DNA of 64,000 bases from Antedon bifida. Lineage: Eukaryota; Echinodermata; Crinoidea; Comatulida; Antedonidae. Both the position numbers and the translations under genes were made by a program. How positions within the stretch are numbered: position 1 is the stretch's first letter; every line of letters starts with the position of its first letter. Positions 1 to 13,900 of the stretch are shown in pieces. The DNA is taken from positions 15,686,001-15,750,000 of the forward strand of contig OY727097.1 of NCBI GenBank assembly GCA_963402885.1, read 5' to 3'. The notes beneath the pieces were generated by a model. The model was not told the origin of the DNA and made no database searches. It was given only the letters and a program-made list of their open reading frames with translations.

Positions 1-3000
1 TTTCATAAGCATAGAAGTTACGGTAATAATATTTATTATCATTTTAGATACTTGTGATACAGAATAGATCAACAACGTTGTCTCCTTCTGAAATGGTTTC
101 GGAATTGTATATAAACGTAAAGCATAGATGATGTAAGAGAAAAAATGACGCTCAAAACGGCCACCACTATACGACGACAATATTTCTATTTATTGTGCGC
201 AATACTCGTATGGACACCACATTTACTGTTGTATGTTTGATTTATGAACTTTTTTTTTTTAATTTAAATATTATACATTTGTAATATAAATTCTTAATAT
301 AAATCATTCTAAATTTGAATATACGAAACTGATTTATTTTTACAGATACATAGGAAATGCTCGTTAAGATAAATATCTGTAACTTGTATATAAAGCAACA
401 TTTGTAGTAGCTAACAAAACTAAAGTACAACTGTAAAATGCATAATGTGCAAACATTTTACATTAAACTTAACCATACACTCACGTATAGTTAAGTATCT
501 TACTTATCAAACTCACCTGACTTTGCTGAAATATATGTTTCCTCAATCAACAGTTGACTGTTTTTGTACAGAACACCAGACACTATACATTATCATTTGT
601 ATAAGCGATAACAAGTACATTCTAAAAAGTTGCTGCAACAAGCGTGATTTGTTATTTATTGTTTGCTTTGATCTTATCATAAGGTGATTGGAGCTACACC
701 GATGTGAATTGCCATTTTAGGTGAGCAAAGTAAACCATTTTACCGAATTTGTTAACGAGGTCGAAGTACAATTCATAAATGTATAGACATTACATTCCTC
801 AACCACTAATTTAAAGAACAATGGGGTTTTTTTTAAATATAATTATAATTCATCGTGCTTATAAACTAAGTCTCATTTGAGGCTTGGGTAGTGGAGTTAA
901 AAGAGTTACAACCCTGGCACTAGGTCAGGATTGCACCCTGCCACCAAGCTACAACTCCATTTCTATCTAAAGTTGATGCGTAATTGTAATATTTATTCTA
1001 TTTTTAGACATTATGTAATACATTTTTAATTCACATAATTATTTAGGCCAACAGTATGTGTAATATTAGCTCAGCCGTTCCAATTTTCCTGCCGGGCTGT
1101 ATACCGTTAGCAGTGTGACGGATATAGATTGGTAAGACGAACTAGAAAATCCATTTTGTTATCTACCAATGATAACATGTTTCAGTTGTTGTACACAGAA
1201 GATCAAACACTTTGATATCATTATTTGTAATATGATAAAAGATGACAGTTTGTATGGATAATAAAAAGTGGCGTGATTTACTGTTTGCTTTGATCCATGT
1301 CATAAAGCTAATTGGAGCTAAAGACTGATATCAATGTTCTATTTAGGTAAACCAAATTTCAAGTACCGGACCCCAAGTAACCCCTAACTTAATGCGATAT
1401 TTGGACTTCAAGTAGAAATAAGTCCAAGCATATACAGTATATTTAAGGGATTATTTAAATGACGCCAGCCGGCATCGATCGGCGCTTTACCCTTCGCTTT
1501 ACCTGTGAAACGGATTGTGTCATATTTAAGCATTCCTTTAGTTTCACATTGCCACCTTTTATCTGGGGAGTCTGTGAGGTGGTCGTTTGCATGTTTTTTT
1601 TATTCCATTTGTAACATATCCAAAGTGATATAGGCCTATATGATTATAGCAATTAATGTAGGTATCCTTAGGAAGCAAGGTTTGACTGTGACTGCTTTAA
1701 CAAAATAATGATGCTCCTGAGATATATAGCTATATAATAAGTTATACGTTTTGTTTTTACCAGGTTCTCTATTTCAATAATTGATGACAACACTTCCTTC
1801 CTTTAATTCTAAAATGTACCAAGAACTGTCTATCGGTGACACATTTGTTAATGTAATGGGTTGTGAGTGAAGCACATTTGCAAAACGTGAAATATTCTGA
1901 TTTTACCAGGTGACATAGACCATTTAATGGTTCTGATGTCTTTTAGTTTGGCTAAAGTATTATGTTTTACATTAATAATACCACTAATACAGTATATTAT
2001 TATTATTATTATTGAAGACCAAAATGTAGGTTTTGGTCATACTTTGGTTTACAATTCACAGTAGAGATAGACGATATTTTAACTACAAAATGCGTACGTG
2101 CATTTGAACAAAATAGCTAACAATATCAAAGTACATGTGTATTTATCGCACCGTGAGTCAACAGTCTTCTTATTTGTTAAACGCGTTATCAGGTTAAGTT
2201 CAGTTGAGGTATAGTACTGTATTATTATTATTATATAACAGTAGTCCAATTTACGTATGTGAACTTATTAGATAATTGTGCATCAATAACATTCGAAAAA
2301 AATATGAACAACAGGTATGCACAATAAACAAACTTGGATCATTTATTCACCAGTCAACGTTTCGATTTTGTCTGGAAATGTTAGCTAAATTTTTAAAAAT
2401 ATACAACGCAACATGTGCCAAAAAGATTTATCTTTTTACTAATATTATTTCGAAACATGATCTCGTGACTAGCTTACAACGTGTGTAAGATATTTTTGGG
2501 AGGGAGTGAATTTTAAATGATTGAACCATTGGTACGTTTCTGATATTATTTGGCATACGAATACATTTCCGTGAATGTAATCAGTGGGTAATCGAATAGA
2601 ATGAGGTATTTTAAAACCGCGAGACTGAGGTGGTACAGACTTAACCTCCTACTGCAAAATGAATAGTGAATCTAGAGAATCCTTGAAATCTTATTCTATT
2701 TGATGTAATGTAGGTACATGTGGCCAAATGCGCAGTAAGACATTTTTATCAATCAATACATGCCGCACTACAAGTAGATAGCGATATAATCGTATTTATT
2801 CGTGTCATATAATTAATATGTAGGCATACACAAATATAAAAGGAGGCGAATTGATATAAGTAGACCATTGCTCTACCGCTAAGCGGTCTTTAAATTGTAA
2901 AGCCTACTCGAAAAGAACAGTATAAACCTATAAAAACATATTGGACGAGTTTTCCTTGTTAGATCATATAATATCGATGATGTTATATAGAAATGGATTT

Positions 3001-3690
3001 TCTTGCGCAGAAATGTACGTACTGTTATGATTGTTGATTGAACAAACATGACGAACATTACCTTATTTGGTATTCTAAGCATAAAGTACGCCCTCAATGT
3101 GTTACTGTTCACGGTCTTAACTAAATGTGGGCTTATGTCAACACGGAACTAATATTTATTTTGTATTATTAAAAAAAACAATAGTTTCTTAATTATATAG
3201 TAAACTACACAACCAATGTAAATGTTTTGTTTTTTGTTTTCCCCTAATCAATTTGAATGTTTTAAAATGGCCCAAAAAAAGTTCGTATTCAAATATTTTG
3301 AAGTGTAACTTTTATCATCAGTAATAGTGTCCCTGTATCAAGCATTTTGAAAAAAAAAATAAGAATTGATTATATTCTGCTCAAGTTATACTAAGATAGT
3401 GTTTGTGCTTTGTTCTAATAGGAATTGGGGAGATACTATCGTTGTACGTCATCATTTCCATATTTAAACCACAGATAGATATGTGGTCATGAGCAACTCC
3501 ATTAAATTGTGTAGGCAATCTGGACCAAGACTCCAATTCTGGGACACTTCTTGTTATTTTTACTAACGTTAGGTCATACGTCAAAACTACAAGACGGATC
3601 TTTATCACAATTCTTAATCATTTTTTCTCGTTTTACTCCTGATGGAGGTTGCAGCTCTCTGATTGCTCTTGTCTAATATAATAATGCAGC
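1..3690. other. Non-coding flank downstream of the GPCR gene
   Basis: No exon or recognisable protein is seen on either strand. The short open frames here are AT-rich and match nothing I know. Visible items are a degenerate tRNA-like repeat (893-960), ATT microsatellite runs near 1997-2012 and 2220-2234, and one TAGGCCTA-type palindrome near 1630. The 3' UTR of the minus-strand GPCR should lie in the upper part of this stretch; no poly(A) site could be chosen with confidence. Confidence 0.5.
893..960 (-). repeat. Degenerate tRNA-derived SINE head
   Basis: On the minus strand a TAGCTTGGTGGC stretch resembles a Pol III box A and a GGTTGTAACTC stretch resembles box B at tRNA-like spacing. The ends (GGAGTTG and the opposing AACTCC) can pair roughly like an acceptor stem. 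The cloverleaf is poor, so this is a tRNA-derived repeat rather than a working tRNA. Confidence 0.35.
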
Positions 3691-4981
3691 TTAAACGTTC
3701 GTGTCATTTTCTTGAATATTTCGATTGTTGAGTCCATCTTTTAACGACTTCATAAATAAGTTCAGTTGTTCAAAGTCTCTAGAAATAAGATGTTGTTTCT
3801 TATCTTGTTCGTAAACTGCATCGCGTGTTAATAGAAGGCAAGTACGAATATTGTCCTGCAGAAATATAAAAAAAATGTATTAAGGTAAATATTATATTTA
3901 TTAGAGGGGTATGTTAAGGTAGGGTAGTTGTACAGTAGTGGTAGTGATGGTGAAGTATTAAGTTTCAAATGTATATGCTGGAGAGTTTATTCATTCACAA
4001 TTACGAAGTTCAATAGTACAGAAAGAAGCGTGCGTCAATTTTGATACCACTTACCATGTACAGAACATGAATTATAGAAATAATCCTAATAGTGATATGG
4101 AAATATATTAGAAATGCCTACTAGAGTCGGCTGTAGAGTAAACTGTAGAGTTGTGGTATTCATTGGTAACGGTGGTAGATTCAGTGAATCGTAGATATTG
4201 GTGGTTAAAATAGTTAGTAGAGTAATTTGTAACTACCGATATGAATACTGGTATAGGACTACTTCAAAAAAGAAGCTTTAACTATAAAAGTGATATTTTT
4301 GTAGTGGTAGAGTAAATGGTGTCGACAGGTGAAATTGTAACCCAGTAGGTAGGTGATTTGAATATTTTATTTAATAACACGTGTACAATTCCCATGAATG
4401 TATCCCACAATGTATCCTCAGGAACCTTCAATAATTTTTCAAAAAAAATATTAAGAAAGATAATTTATTAAAAAATAAAAAAAACCAATAAGACTGCCAT
4501 TGCTGTATATAATAAATATATCGGTGTTCAACAAATTCTGGATTAGTATACCTCTCCAATTGGAACACGTGACAACACCAACCACAATAACGAAAGTATA
4601 TATAAAATGAAGAATTAACCCTTTATAGACACATTTTAAAATACTCCTAAAACATATCATATTACATTACATGTTATCTGACCATGTAAAGCGTTTTGAT
4701 CCTTAAAAATATACGTTCAATGAGTTGTGTTGTTTTAAGAAAAGGTGAGAAAACGTTATTTTCTTGTTTTTATAAACTTACATTTTCTTTGTATATCACA
4801 ACATTATCAAGGACTACGTGACCGTGGTATATATGTCTACCGTGCATGAACTGAAGCGTTCTTTTCAATTCAAGTTCCACATCAGTTATCTGTGCAGAGG
4901 ATAGTTTGTTTTGTTTCGTATTGCAAGCATTATAACTGTCATGAACAACCTTAAATGAAGATGTCGCCTTATCGTTGTTTA
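3691..4981 (-). CDS. Cytoplasmic tail exons with kinase-C-lobe-like sequence
   Basis: Exon 4782-4981 joins the 7TM exon in phase 1, and exon 3691-3855 follows in phase 0 and ends at TAA. The tail has a helix ending LQFMHGRHIYHGHVVLDNVV, which lines up with kinase helix E and the catalytic loop (HRDxxxxN, here HGHVVLDN, with the Asp replaced by His). LLLTRD sits where DFG would be, and RDFEQLNLFMKSL matches the helix-F region. No P-loop or VAIK lysine exists in the roughly 40 residues between TM7 and this block, so it would be a partial, inactive pseudokinase. The exon calls rest on splice sites and frame; the kinase resemblance is my reading and was not tested by profile search. Confidence 0.6.
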
Positions 4982-7900
4982 CTGAAAAATAGTAGAGAAT
5001 AACTGAAAGTATAAATTGAAATGAAATAAATACTGAAATTAAATAATAAATCATAATACCAAGAGACCATGCATATTAATTCAAATAAATCGTCACAAGA
5101 GGCTGATGAATCTCGAGTTATCTTTATGTATCGGAATGTTAAATAGTGCGCTTGCTGTTGCCCGCAAAGGCTCTGTATTTGATATGTGTGCCACGTTTTA
5201 GGCATAGAAGGCCATTACATATTTTTACATCATGGCTTCATCATTTCCGATAGATAATGAAAATGGCGTGAACCATTCATTTACTAACCTGAACGTGTAG
5301 TTGAGTGAGCAGTCAATTGTAATGAACTTAACTTCCTCATTTTACGTTTCTTTGCATCGTTTATCCATAATATTGTATACAGATATGGATTGAGAGACGC
5401 ATTGATCGGCAGTATCAGTGTTGCACTCCAAACGTAAACATCCACTGGTATTTCCCATGAACCTGTCTGAGCAATTATATTCCAATTAAAATTATCGGGA
5501 ACCAGCAGCAGAAATCAGTAAATATAATCATCGCCATCTTGGTCGCCATTTTGACGTCTGTTCGATTTGAAACGCTTTTCTTGGCGGAGGCAGCTGTTTT
5601 CTTTACGATTACGAATATGTAAATATAACTAATGGCTATAACTAAAAAACTTAGCAAATTTAAACCCAACACGATTGCTACAGAGTATTCCCATCCAGAT
5701 AATCGTGTGCTTGTTAATGGTAACGACAAACATACACTTGGGCGGCCGTAGAAATCATCGCCGAAGTAAGAAATGCCTAAGACTGGCAAAAATCCTAAAA
5801 TCACAGCAATCAACCAACCACAAGTTACAATGACATAACTCTTTTTGCGGGTTAACTTTAGTCTACTGAAAGGAAATCCTATCGATATTGCTCTGTCAAT
5901 ACTTATGATAACCAGCGTGAATACTGAGAACTCGCTGGATGTCATAGACAACGCACCTGCGAAATGACACAGGAAACTTGATGTCCATATGCTGGCATAT
6001 ACGGCATATTCTCCACGATAATGAACATCGGCACTGGCAATTATGACCATGTAGACACCCATTAAAAAATCTGATATTGCAAGGTTTGTTATAAGAAATG
6101 ATTGCACGTTAGTGTAACTGTTGTTTCGTACACGCCAGACAACCACGAAAGCGTTTCCTATAAGGGCACTAACACCTAATATCCACATCATCACTCGGAG
6201 GAACGATATTCTCATCAAGTCTTCGCATGACGAAAATATATCAGAAGGTGGTTCACAGTGTGTGGCTTCTGACACCATGCAACAGAATTGGTTGTCATCA
6301 GTATACCTGCAACAGAATATTGAAAGATAAACAAAGACAGTTCCATTATTGCCGTGATGTTGTTTTAAAAAGATTTTGTAATTTTTTTAAAGAATTTTAG
6401 GAATTCACTCAATTTTAATATCAAAACCTCGTGCTATGTGCCAATAAAGCATACGTGTTGAGACCGTAAAAATGGAGAGGTTTTGATAGTATAGCGATAC
6501 AACGTAAATAACTAGTTAATATACTTACAGATGAGTTAATGATAAACCATTAAACATATCTGGGTCTATATCTTCTAAAAGATTATTTTCCATATGTCTG
6601 TAATAATTCAATGCAAAAAAAGACCTTTTGTAATAAATTCTTAATGAACTACTGTATAAAACTATTTGCTATAATACAGATGTTATGATCTAGGAATAGG
6701 AATTTGTTGTGTAGGAAGAGATTAAATGTATGTACACAGAACGCAGTGTTTTGGTGGTGTATATAATAACAAATAAAATGTGTGTTAACGTGAAACAATC
6801 TCGGAACCTTTGCTTCACATTTATAGACAGAAATACAGAGCTAACAAGTATTCACGTTCTTGACTTTTGTTTAATACAATATTCCTCTATTACATGTATC
6901 ATAAAACAATAATCTTAATAACCAATAAAAAATCAATTTTAAACGGACTTAATATAATAAGATAAGATAACATAATAAGAATAATTAATAAATAAACAGC
7001 AATAAGAATTTGTTGAAAAAACATGCTGTTTTTTTCTTTCTTTAAACCCTAATTATATTGACATGATGTTAGTGTGTTTACTTACATGACAGCAACCGAT
7101 GGCGCATTTTTAAGAACATTTGGTCCATTTGTTACTAGTCCATTGTTGTCAATAAATCTATTTAAAAAGTCAAGTTTCATTGTCAATAAAGGAACAGCAA
7201 AGCCATACATGCCATTTAAGCATACAGTAAATGGTTTTTATAATAAAATAATTAATAATACATTTACACACAACACAAATAAGTAATGCTTTCCCAGTTT
7301 ATTAAGAGTATACATTTAACAATACATAATATTTATTTCTACTGATACTGTACAAGCAATGCTAAATACTACTAAAGCTTAATAATAAACTACATTTGGC
7401 CTCTTGGGGGCTACCACTCATATGACATCGCTGTATTAAAGGTCCAGTGTGTTGTCACAGGAGCCAGTAAATCAAATTGTTGTTATTAAGTATATCGGTA
7501 AGGATGTAAGTGACATCCGTTAGGTATATTGTGGAATTTGGGGGCAAAATAATTCCCCAGAATTATACCAGCCAAATGAGCAAATAGCATGAGTAACATA
7601 TGAGTAGCGCCTGTGTTGAAGTTAGGTGTTGGATGATGCCGGGGGATGGCCGGGTGGGAAGATTGAAAAGTTTGTACAACTATTGAACGGCTAATTTAAC
7701 AATGAGGTGTTAAGAGCAGGAGCCCAGAGGGGTCAACCTAGCTGGAAAGTTAACCAATTTCTATGTGGCAATTATCTACGTACATATCAATGTATGGAAA
7801 TGACAGTCTGGCGCGTTTCTTTTGGTGGGTGTGGCTAGGAGGGACATTGTAAAGGGTAAAAAAAATGAGCTAGATCAGCTGAAAAGTTAACCCCATGAAA

Positions 7901-10900
7901 TATTTTGCAAATTGTTTGACATAGAGTGAAATATAAGGAATGGCCATTGCCAGACGATTTTAGTGGTGGGGGGTGCCTGCCAGACCCCCATTTCTGGGGG
8001 GCCAAAAATGAGCTAGATCAGCTTAAAAGTTAACCCTCTGAAACTGGTGGGAAAATGTTCAATAAACTCATAATTATCATGAATGACCATTGCCAGACAT
8101 TTTCAGTGGTGGATTGTGCCCGCCAGACCCCGTCAAACACCCAACCCCCCAAAAATTGAACTAGATCAGCTGAAAAGTTAACCCCATGAAATATTTTGCA
8201 AATTGTTTGACAAAGAGTGAAATATAATGAATGAACATTGCCAGATGATTTTAGTGGTGGGGGGTGCCTGCCAGACCCCCATTTCTGGGGGGGCCAAAAA
8301 TGAGCTAGATCAGCTTAAAAGTTAACCCTCTGAAACTGGTGGGAAAATGTTCAATAAACTCATAACTATCATGAATGACCATTGCCAGACATTTTCAGTG
8401 GTGGATTGTGCCCGCCAGACCCCGTCAAACACCCCACCCCCAAAAAATTGAGCTAGATCAGCTGAAAAGTTAACCCCGTGAAATATTTTGCAAATTGTTT
8501 AACATAGAGTGAAATATAATGAATGGACATTACCATACGATTTTAGTGGTGGGGGATGCCTGCCAGACCCCCATTTCTGGAGGGCCAAAAATGAGCTAGA
8601 TCAGCTTAAAAGTTAACCCTCTAAAACTGGTGGGAAAATGTTCAATGTACTCATAACTATTATGAATGACCATTGCCAGACATTTTCAGTGGTGGATTGT
8701 GCCTGCCAGACCCCGTCAAACACCCCCACTCCCAAAAATGAGCTAGATCAGCTGAAAAGCTAACCTTTTAAAACATGCTGTAAAATGTTCAGCATGATCC
8801 CTAGTATAATAAATGACCATTGCTAGACATTTAAAGTGGTGGGTTGTGTTCGCCAGACACCCATTAAACACCCCCCCCCCCCCCCAAAAAAAAACATCAA
8901 CTAGATCAACTCAAAACCTAAACTTATAAAACAAAATATATGGAGCAATTAAGTACACTAAAAAACAGCATAAATGACTAAAATGAGAACTACATCATCA
9001 TCCCAACACCCGACATTTTAGCATATGATACTTTATATAGTACCTTATTCTATCTACAGTAGTTTTCACTAGTTACAACAAAAAAACAGTCTTATTTAAT
9101 AAGCTATGACTTTTCTGCACAAATTATTTTAAATTAATCCATATATTCCTCTTCTGAATCAGAGTCTTCACTCCATGCATCGCCATAAGAATCACTTGAT
9201 TCTCCGATCTCTGTTTCTTCCGTTTCACTGTCAATTTGTCCTTTTTTATTCTTGATAGACGGCATTGAGCTGTTGCAGTTTCCCCCAATTCAAGACCAGC
9301 AAATGTTCTCAGCTCCGTGACTGCCATGGCTCGTTGAGTCATAGTCAATGACCACCGGCGCATTGCATTTTCCGAATTAGGAAAGGCAACAATCCTTCTC
9401 ATACTTGAAGAAGAATCACGATTGACCGTCTGTTCTAAGGAAAGGTCAACAGCTGATCTACTGTAGTGCTTATTTGTACGTCTGATGGAAAATGCTCCTT
9501 TCTCCAGTACTTCAAGCAACTTTGGGTCAGCGTTTTTCAGTTTCTGTATGAATAGAGTTCCCCATCTGGCGTAGTTAGGTCGGTTCAGGGCAAAGTAAAC
9601 AGATAATATGGTTGGAAATACATTAATGTAGCCAGTGATGTCATTTGTTTTCACAAATCTCTGAAGTTCTCTATGGAGTCGATTAATAAGAAAAATGTAA
9701 ATAGCCCAGAATTGTGCTGTTGAACCTATATTTCCAGTAAGCACTGACTGGAAGTAATTCTCGTACTTCTGCAGGTGATTAATTACAACAGGATCCGATA
9801 TATGTTCTTCAACCAATGATGGGTCCAAAGGTGCAGTTGAAATTATTTCTTGAAATGTGTGATGATCTTCTGTTTTGCTCCAAGACATTGGCAAGCAATT
9901 GGTGAATTCTAGTGCACCTGTTGTAAAACTTTCCTTTGATGAAACCCATCATTGACCCCTCAGCAAAGATATCTGCTTCTTGGAGAATATATTCGATACC
10001 GCTGTCGTTAATGTACGTTCCAACTGCTCCGTAGAACGCCAACTCTAGAAGAAACTGAACTCGGCAGATCAACGCCACACAGAATTAGACTATTGATACG
10101 TTGGTTTTTTGAAAATTTTACCCGCTGGATAAGTGACTTGCACCCAGAAACAGTTGCTATTTTAAGCCTTTTCTTTTCTTTCCCATTTTTTCGGCCTTTT
10201 CCACAAAATATGCAAGTTCCCTTTAACATGCCACATTCATCTGATTTCTGAAGAACACTACTTTTTCTTGTTTCACGGCAGTGTAATACCTATGACATAA
10301 AGGGTGATAGCTGATTGAATTTTCAGGTTGTTTCATAAGAAAAACCTTGTTTGTTGTATCAGCATATTTGTCAGACTTCATTTTCTTACGTAATGCAGCA
10401 GCATTCTTTACAGTTGACCATTTCATTTCACTGAACGCTCTTAATTTACAATCGTTGTCCGCCGTTACCGTTTGGCAGATGTAGCACTTTGAAACATGGT
10501 CAGTGTTCTGAAAGAAATGTAATGTCCCAAGTCAAGCATATTTAAATTTAAACCTCAAACTTTAAATTAAACTACAAATAAAAGTAATATGGAATGTAGA
10601 ATACATTTTCAAAGAGAAAAAACATTTATTTAAAATTAATGATCACATTATACCTCTTTACTAACAGATACAGGTAAAATACTTGTTGCTGCTGGTCCAA
10701 CTGCTTCACTTATATCCTGTTCTTCTGTAGTTTCAGAGGTTTTTTCTTGAGTTTTACTATGTTGTAATTCTTTATCTCCTTGCTCTTCTATAGTTGTACT
10801 GTACATGGATGCATTTTTTCTGCACAACTTTGTGACTTTTCCAAGGTTATTGATGTTTCTTCTGAATGTGTTTCCTCTTGGTTTATCCTTACAGATACTT

Positions 10901-13900
10901 TGTCTCGCTCTTTTGGTACTGTTTGCTTTTCGTTTAGATTCATTATGGCTGTCATAAACATTGAACAAAACACAACTCTACAATTAGTGAATTAATATAT
11001 TATTGCACTACTTTAATTAACTGTAACTATATAAACACCATACCCCTTACTAGTGCTTACAACCTAATAAAGCATTGTCCAGGTCTTTCTTAATTACACT
11101 GTATCCTAATCTCAAACAATATAATTAAACCAATACATATACATAATACTTAGACTTGCCTAAAGCTTAATTAATGACATGGCACTGACTTCCTAACCAC
11201 AATATTAGAAATTAGGAAACAACATTCCTAATGGTAATCAATCGTATACTTCTAACAAGTAAAACATGAATATTAACATAAATGTGTCAACGCCTGGGTT
11301 CATAGTTGCATTAGGCTGTTTACTGGGCCCCTTATATTAAGCAATAGGCCAGTGAGCGCTCATGCTGTTACGCCACTGAACGCTGTGGAATATCTATCAA
11401 TGAGCCATAAATAGCCTAGGCCTAATTGTATTTGTTTAGTATTACTACACAATTAAAAAAAATCATAGCTGGACACTTACCTTGATTTAAAGATGTGCCA
11501 CTCTCTATCATAATCAAAATGCATTTAATAAAATCAGCCTTTGTTTTGAAATGTTGATGATAATCAACAACATTATTCTCTAGGGAACCATTATAGAAGA
11601 TAAGTCAGTTTCTAAATATGTCCTTTAACTGCATAAACCAATTGACTAATTGATTTACTTTTTTCCACACCACAAAAAGACAAAGAAGTCCTGTTCTGAA
11701 TACCTATTTTACACTATGTTGAACTTATATACTGTACCATAGTGGCACATTTGTGAATTAGGTAAGGGGTTGGATGGATGGGGTGGTTCTATAATGAGCA
11801 AATAAAAATGTCTGGTAATGACAATTCATATCCTTGACAGTATACTACACATTTTCCCACCAGTTTTACAGTGGTTAACCCATGGCCTAATCTGGGTCAT
11901 TTTTGGGGGTGGGGTGTTTGAGGGGGGGCCTGGTGGACACAACCCACCACTTAAAATGTCTGGCAATGGTCATTTATTATACTAGGAATCATGCTGAACA
12001 TTCTACAGCATGTTTTAAAAGGTTAGCTTCTCAGCTGATCTAGCTAATTTTTGGGAGTGGGGGTGTTTGACGGGGTCTGGCGGGCACAATCCACCACTGA
12101 AAATGTCTGGCAATGGTCATTCATAATAGTTATGAGTACATTGAACATTTTCCCACCAGTTTTAGAGGGTTAACTTTTAAGCTGATCTAGCTCATTTTTG
12201 GCCCTCCAGAAATGGGGGTCTGGCAGGCACCCCCACCACTAAAATCGTCTGGCAATGTCTATTCATTATATTTCACTCTATGTCAAACAATTTGCAAAAT
12301 ATTTCATGGGGTTAACTTTTCAGCTGATCTAGCTCAATTTTTTGCGGGTTGGGTGTTTGACGGGGTCTGGCGGGCACAATCCACCACTGAAAATGTCTGG
12401 CAATGGTCATTCATGATAGTTATGAGTTTATTGAACATTTTCCCACCAGTTTTAGAGGGTTAACTTTTAAGCTGATCTAGCTCATTTTTGGCCCTCCAGA
12501 AATGGGGGTCTGGCAGGTACCCCCCACCACTAAAATTGTCTGGCAATAGCCATTCCTTATATTTCACTCTATGTCAAACAATTTGCAAAATATTTCATGG
12601 GGTTAACTTTTCAGCTGATCTAGCTAATTTTTTTGACCCTTTACAATGTCCCTCCTAGCCACACCCACCAAAAGAAACGCGCCAGACTGTCATTTCCATA
12701 CATTGATATGTACGTAGATAATTGCCACATGCATAGAAATTGGTTAACTTTCCAGCTAGGTTGACCCCTCTGGGCTCCTGGTCTATGTGCTAGTATGCAT
12801 CTTAGTAACCAACTAAAACACTCTGAATTCCTATTGGTTGCCAATTAGAAATTAGCCTATCCTACATTTTTGTGGTTCCACTATTAGATATACCCGTTGG
12901 TCTATAGAAATACATTGTCAATTACTGTGGTTGGAACTTTGATAAATTGTCTCCCTTGACTAACATTCACTTTTAATTACCTGTAGAAACAATATACCAT
13001 TCATCCTAACACTTCTGTTACTCTGAAATCTACCCACATCTATATACCACATCCTTAGTTAAAAGTACTTGTGCTGTGTATAAACTATAATTTATTACTT
13101 TAAATTTCCTTAAATCTTACAATGATTTTAGCTTATTAAGTCCATCAAAGCATCCAGCCTGTATATGTTTGATTTTGTTTCCAAATAGAACCCTTCAAGA
13201 TATAAAGTGACAATTAGACCATCTCTTCCAAAGTTAAACACTGACTGACTGTATTAAGTTTGTCAAAAAGCAGAAAGTGGTTATTCATTAACAACGTATT
13301 GAACATAAAACATACATAGACTGTAAATTGGATGGGTAAGAACCCGACTGCAATGATGGGGGTTGGTAAGCAAAATACATACAAGTTTGTTTCAGCACTT
13401 TGTTTACTAAAATCCCATCCCAATTATGCTGATAGTTTTTTTAATACTCACAGAGTTTCTAGATTAATTTGGTACGAAAAAGAGGACGTTGCTATTGACT
13501 CAATTCCATTCCACGATATATTACTGTAACATAAAAATAATATCAACATATTAGAATAGTTCAAGCCTATTAATATAGGATAAGTATTCTTCTTATCCAT
13601 CCAAGTAATTTGGAATAATTTTATTATTTTCACAATTTATACTATTGATTAATATTGCTTGGTATCTTGATTTTAGCTTTAGAATGGTCCTTATAATCTA
13701 AGAATCAGTATTACACTTGTTAACTCTTATTACATACAGTGAAATTAACATTTGGAAGCGTGTAAAATTCATTTTCAATACATCATCAACTGTTAATAAC
13801 GATGATGACCTTCTGACCCGAGCATGATAAGATTCCATATGTGAAAGAGAGCTACAAAAAGACAAAAATAACACGTTAAATAACAATCGTTTTTAAATTT

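Larger units (their letters stand above)
7717..12780 (-). mobile_element. 5.06-kb DNA transposon with long tandem-repeat TIRs, inside a GPCR intron
   Basis: The ends begin CAGGAGCCCAGAGGGGTCAA on both sides in inverted orientation. The first ~145 bp of each arm match almost perfectly, apart from a 3-bp difference (CAT at 12729-12731). Inside the ends each arm carries tandem ~145-bp units alternating between two subtypes. Between the arms, on the minus strand, lie degraded pieces of a transposon-associated protein (9124-10968). No clear target-site duplication was found in the flanks. The insertion lies between two LRR exons of the receptor and leaves both splice sites intact. Confidence 0.75.

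Noticed and set aside
2879-3112. Minus-strand open frame of 77 codons near the left edge
   Set aside because: AT-rich composition, no conserved pattern and no exon context; also not in register with the receptor tail.
3855-4981. Calling the GPCR tail an active kinase
   Set aside because: The catalytic Asp, DFG, P-loop and VAIK lysine are not seen.
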